A DNA stretch of 8,524 bases. Source: Paracoccaceae bacterium. GTDB lineage: Bacteria > Pseudomonadota > Alphaproteobacteria > Rhodobacterales > Rhodobacteraceae. How positions within the stretch are numbered: position 1 is the stretch's first letter; every line of letters begins with the position of its first letter. The position numbers were made by a program, and so were the translations under genes. The stretch is taken from assembly GCA_029881635.1 (NCBI GenBank), contig JAOUMG010000054.1:1-8524 (forward strand). The letters run 5' to 3'. The notes under the pieces are model-generated. The model saw only the letters and a list, made by a program, of their open reading frames with translations. It was not told the DNA's origin and searched no databases. Positions 7,201 to 8,524 of the stretch are shown here, piece by piece.

Positions 7201-7753
7201 AGCGCCCGGCGGTATCCACCAGCACCGCTTGTTCGGTAAAGAACCAATCGCAGTTGCGGGTGCCGCCAACCCCTTTGATATCGTCGGAAAGATCAATGGG
7301 GAAATGCAGCCCCGATTGGCGCAACGCCGTGGTCTTGCCGGTTCCCGGCGGGCCGATGATCACATACCAGGGCATGTCGCGCAGGAACTTGCGATTGCCG
7401 AGTTTGGAGCGTTTCATCTCGGCCAGAACCGATTGGAATTTGGTGTTTACCTCGGCAACATTTGCCTGACCGGGAATAGAGGGGGCTGCTGCCACAGGCT
7501 GTGCCAGTTCAGAGACAAACATCTGATTTCTGCGGGCAGACCGCAAAAGGGAAATCAACAGCGACAGCAACCAGAGAATGACGATGACACCGATGATGAT
7601 CAGACGTGTCAGTTCAGTGGCAAGCGGCGTCGCTTCGCCAACAGAAATCAGCGGCCCAAAGAGCCAGATCAACGCGCAAAGCAGGACAATCCCGACCATC
7701 GTCCAGAAGAAGCGGGAAATCAGGAACCCAAAAATGGCTTTCAGCATCCGCAT
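4208..7753 (-). CDS. tssM: TssM (IcmF/ImpL) T6SS inner-membrane complex protein
   Basis: A complete 1181-residue TssM, of normal family length. With TssL and TssJ it builds the envelope complex on which the baseplate docks. Two membrane spans lie near residues 11-33 and 49-70 and a third near 443-465, giving a cytoplasmic NTPase-like domain between spans 2 and 3 and a large periplasmic C-terminus. The Walker A motif GPPGTGKTT is at 134-142, LVDTAGRY at 178-185 and the ITKADL guanine-type motif at 262-267. FYFTSATQEG (369-378) and FLRNLITEVIFPEAGL (411-426) are characteristic of IcmF proteins. The P-loop is intact, so nucleotide binding is likely. The periplasmic part contains a Lys/Gly-rich segment (about 817-844) and the C-terminal blocks YPF (near 975), RRPWSWR (near 1015) and WPG (near 1092). 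ATG 7753 is chosen over ATG 7747 because AGAGG lies 9 bases before it. It starts 3 bases after tssL and overlaps tagF. Confidence 0.97.
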   Translation of the reverse strand: MRMLKAIFGFLISRFFWTMVGIVLLCALIWLFGPLISVGEATPLATELTRLIIIGVIVILWLLSLLISLLRSARRNQMFVSELAQPVAAAPSIPGQANVAEVNTKFQSVLAEMKRSKLGNRKFLRDMPWYVIIGPPGTGKTTALRQSGLHFPIDLSDDIKGVGGTRNCDWFFTEQAVLVDTAGRYVQQASDPEVDAAEWTGFLAMLKKHRGRRALNGVILALSMRELLGPSDELQGHGREIRKRLAELREKLGIQLPVYLMITKADLVPGFEPFFADLSTQDREQVWGATLATDARVDSVEIERETKALLGTVETRLAARMSEDTVLPQRAEIFRFPAQMGRAEAPLKSLITTIFGESRYEDSPWLRGFYFTSATQEGSPIDRLVGEMAAGFGLSAPPPQRRAHGETRSYFLRNLITEVIFPEAGLGLFDRAAEERRKWIWRGSLAGAALLTTVAGLAFLFSFLRYSGAINDQERLIADLSGRLSNVAARQAPTDPLDLDLALEAATTVAAAKTVVAGNALTALGPGAAPELAEAQRIAYEHTLRDILEPRMVAALEATMWREIRDPEFLLGGLKAYYMMTGLAPYDRDFLSGWWQEVLPAHVAIDIFPTEASLEHQLAAIDRLGSEEKKIAADTDLVATTLQSICTIPLAVRAYSTLRQDPAVLGLGEWIPAEKAGPNGTRVLTRLSGKTLRVGLAGAYTYAGFHDVILPMLPEVAAQAALDQAVFAGGCAESSDVSVATLEADILKLYSDDFIAQWDGFLRDIRLAPIIDLQVATANLKDLASTDSTLKRLLRAVVEETDLTRVIEDGDGGGTAVPKGVVGAATKKLGKIGKLIKKGSKFVGSSGGEAAPGVEPGAVIAGHFAPLKATIIETDGVPPLIGDAELALGALANELQTVAASPDPEAALLARGGLPELTGALANVAAALPDPIDDWIRGIAGDTISVTREAVLGQLNARWRADVLPFCVSATAGRYPFEQASAIDVNVADFQRLFGPGGLIDSFTNELLLPYVDTTRRPWSWRADFGLDAATLTPFEQARAIRDGLFPGGAGPIMAFTLEPKDLSANASRVSLNLDGQELIYFNSATRPTPMTWPGKDGTNLISLGFAPIDGTSEVLSSETGSWAWLRMIRNGRLRRTDLPELFRLTLSLGGFSAEFELRANSVENPFDLSMFGNFKCPERF

Positions 7754-7756
7754 TGC

Positions 7757-8524
7757 TCAGAGCCTCTTTTCAATCTTGATTTCAACACGGCGGTTCTGGG
7801 CGCGCCCTTCCTTGGTGCCGTTGTCGGCCAGAGGTTGAGCGTCGGCACGGCCTTCGGAGCGCACGATATCGGCGGGAACGCCACCGGCGATCAGCAATCC
7901 GGCAATGGTGGCGGCACGCGCCTCGGACAGGCCCTGATTGGAGGCAAAGGGATTGGAACGCTGGACCGGCACATTGTCGGTATGCCCGATCACAGTCACT
8001 TCGCCAATCACCTCGCGGTTTTCGACGATGACTGCCGCGATTGAGGCGATCAGCGGTTCGTAGACATCGTTGAGATCGGCCTTGGCCGAGCGGAAAACTT
8101 CGGGGTTGCTGCCCTGAACCGCCAGAATGGCAAGGGCAGCGTCTTCGCGGCCCTTCAGAGCGATGAGGGTATCGCGCGGGGCTTTGGCGGCGAATTCGGG
8201 CAAGAGCTCAAAGATCACCGGTTCGATGGTGATCTCTGGCGGCGGTGCGATGGTGCTGCGAGGCGGGCGGTAAATCTCGGCGCGTTCATTAGGGGGCACT
8301 AGGGCTGCAAGGGCATAAAGCTGTTCGGCCCTGGCGGAAAGCTGCAGGCTGAAGGCCATGTAGATCGCGGTTATGACTGCGATGGTTGCAAGGGCAATGG
8401 TCCAGAGCGGCACAATGAAGCGACGTGGCGTGTCGGGGGCAGCGACGCCCTGCCAATGTGGCGAAAGCGGAGCCTGGGCCAGATCAGGATCGCGAAGCTG
8501 ACGGGCGATCTGGATGCGCAGCGC
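7757..8524 (-). CDS. tssL: TssL (ImpK/DotU family) with C-terminal OmpA-like domain, 5' end outside window
   Basis: The frame has no stop up to the right edge, so 255 residues of a longer TssL are visible. The GTG at 8413 lies inside the transmembrane segment and is an internal valine, not the start. The visible part begins with the end of the cytoplasmic DotU-like region and a Pro-rich linker (DPDLAQAPLSPHWQG). One membrane span follows (about visible residues 36-59, FIVPLWTIALATIAVITAIY), then a periplasmic OmpA-like domain. Its peptidoglycan-binding signature is clear: VIGHTDNVPV (178-187), NQGLSEARA (196-204), and EGRAQNRRVEI (239-249) with the Asp and Arg residues expected to hold diaminopimelate. 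This is the evolved TssL form that carries its own cell-wall anchor, so no separate TagL-type anchor is needed. It lies 3 bases upstream of tssM, its direct partner in the membrane complex. Confidence 0.95.
   Translation of the reverse strand, partial: ALRIQIARQLRDPDLAQAPLSPHWQGVAAPDTPRRFIVPLWTIALATIAVITAIYMAFSLQLSARAEQLYALAALVPPNERAEIYRPPRSTIAPPPEITIEPVIFELLPEFAAKAPRDTLIALKGREDAALAILAVQGSNPEVFRSAKADLNDVYEPLIASIAAVIVENREVIGEVTVIGHTDNVPVQRSNPFASNQGLSEARAATIAGLLIAGGVPADIVRSEGRADAQPLADNGTKEGRAQNRRVEIKIEKRL
7763..7767 (-). promoter_or_regulatory. Ribosome binding site of tssM inside the end of tssL
   Basis: On the minus strand AGAGG lies 9 bases before the ATG at 7753 and is part of the last tssL codons (Lys-Arg-Leu-stop). 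Termination of tssL three bases before the tssM start fits translational coupling and equimolar expression of the two complex partners. The alternative ATG at 7747 would have a 15-base spacer. Confidence 0.55.

Noticed and set aside
6128..8044. Two ~300-residue plus-strand frames opposite tssM and tssL (6128-7075 and 7127-8044)
   Set aside because: They are shadows of well-supported genes with conserved motifs on the minus strand. Their translations are rich in Arg/Gln/Gly and resemble no family I know.
7757..8413. GTG at 8413 as the start of tssL
   Set aside because: The same frame stays open for 37 more codons to the window edge, and those residues fit a TssL cytoplasmic end and linker. 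Starting at 8413 would cut off the beginning of the membrane span.

Overview
The window is part of a type VI secretion system (T6SS) locus, and almost every base is coding. Five T6SS genes can be supported. GC content is high (roughly 60% by eye). The minus-strand order tssL, tssM, tagF equals impK-impL-impM of the imp nomenclature first used in Rhizobium. Protein style and gene order suggest an alphaproteobacterium; Rhodobacteraceae or Rhizobiales are my guesses, and no marker gene in the window fixes the taxon.

Left part, plus strand (1-3692): the C-terminal ~425 residues of a TssM/IcmF protein, cut by the window edge, are followed after a 103-base gap by a complete vgrG (tssI). This VgrG has the gp27-like and gp5 OB-fold parts and a very regular run of about 26 octapeptides forming the predicted beta-helical needle. 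No effector domain is fused to its C-terminus.

Right part, minus strand (3696-8524): a compact operon is read right to left. It holds tssL (5' end outside the window; visible end of the cytoplasmic part, one membrane span and an OmpA-like peptidoglycan-binding domain), a complete tssM (1181 aa, Walker A motif, three membrane spans) and tagF. tssL and tssM are separated by 3 bases. tssM and tagF overlap by 19 bases.

The two gene groups converge tail to tail with only 3 bases between the vgrG and tagF stop codons and no visible terminator. TssL and TssM would form the inner-membrane complex, VgrG is the spike tip carried on the Hcp tube, and TagF is a post-translational repressor of assembly in systems where it has been studied.

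The most notable point is that two clearly homologous but divergent TssM C-termini lie in one 8.5 kb window on opposite strands. Either two T6SS gene sets abut here, or one locus carries two TssM proteins. No RNA gene, insertion sequence, CRISPR array, PAAR gene or recognisable effector/immunity pair was seen. I see no wholly new system, only an unusual arrangement of a known one.
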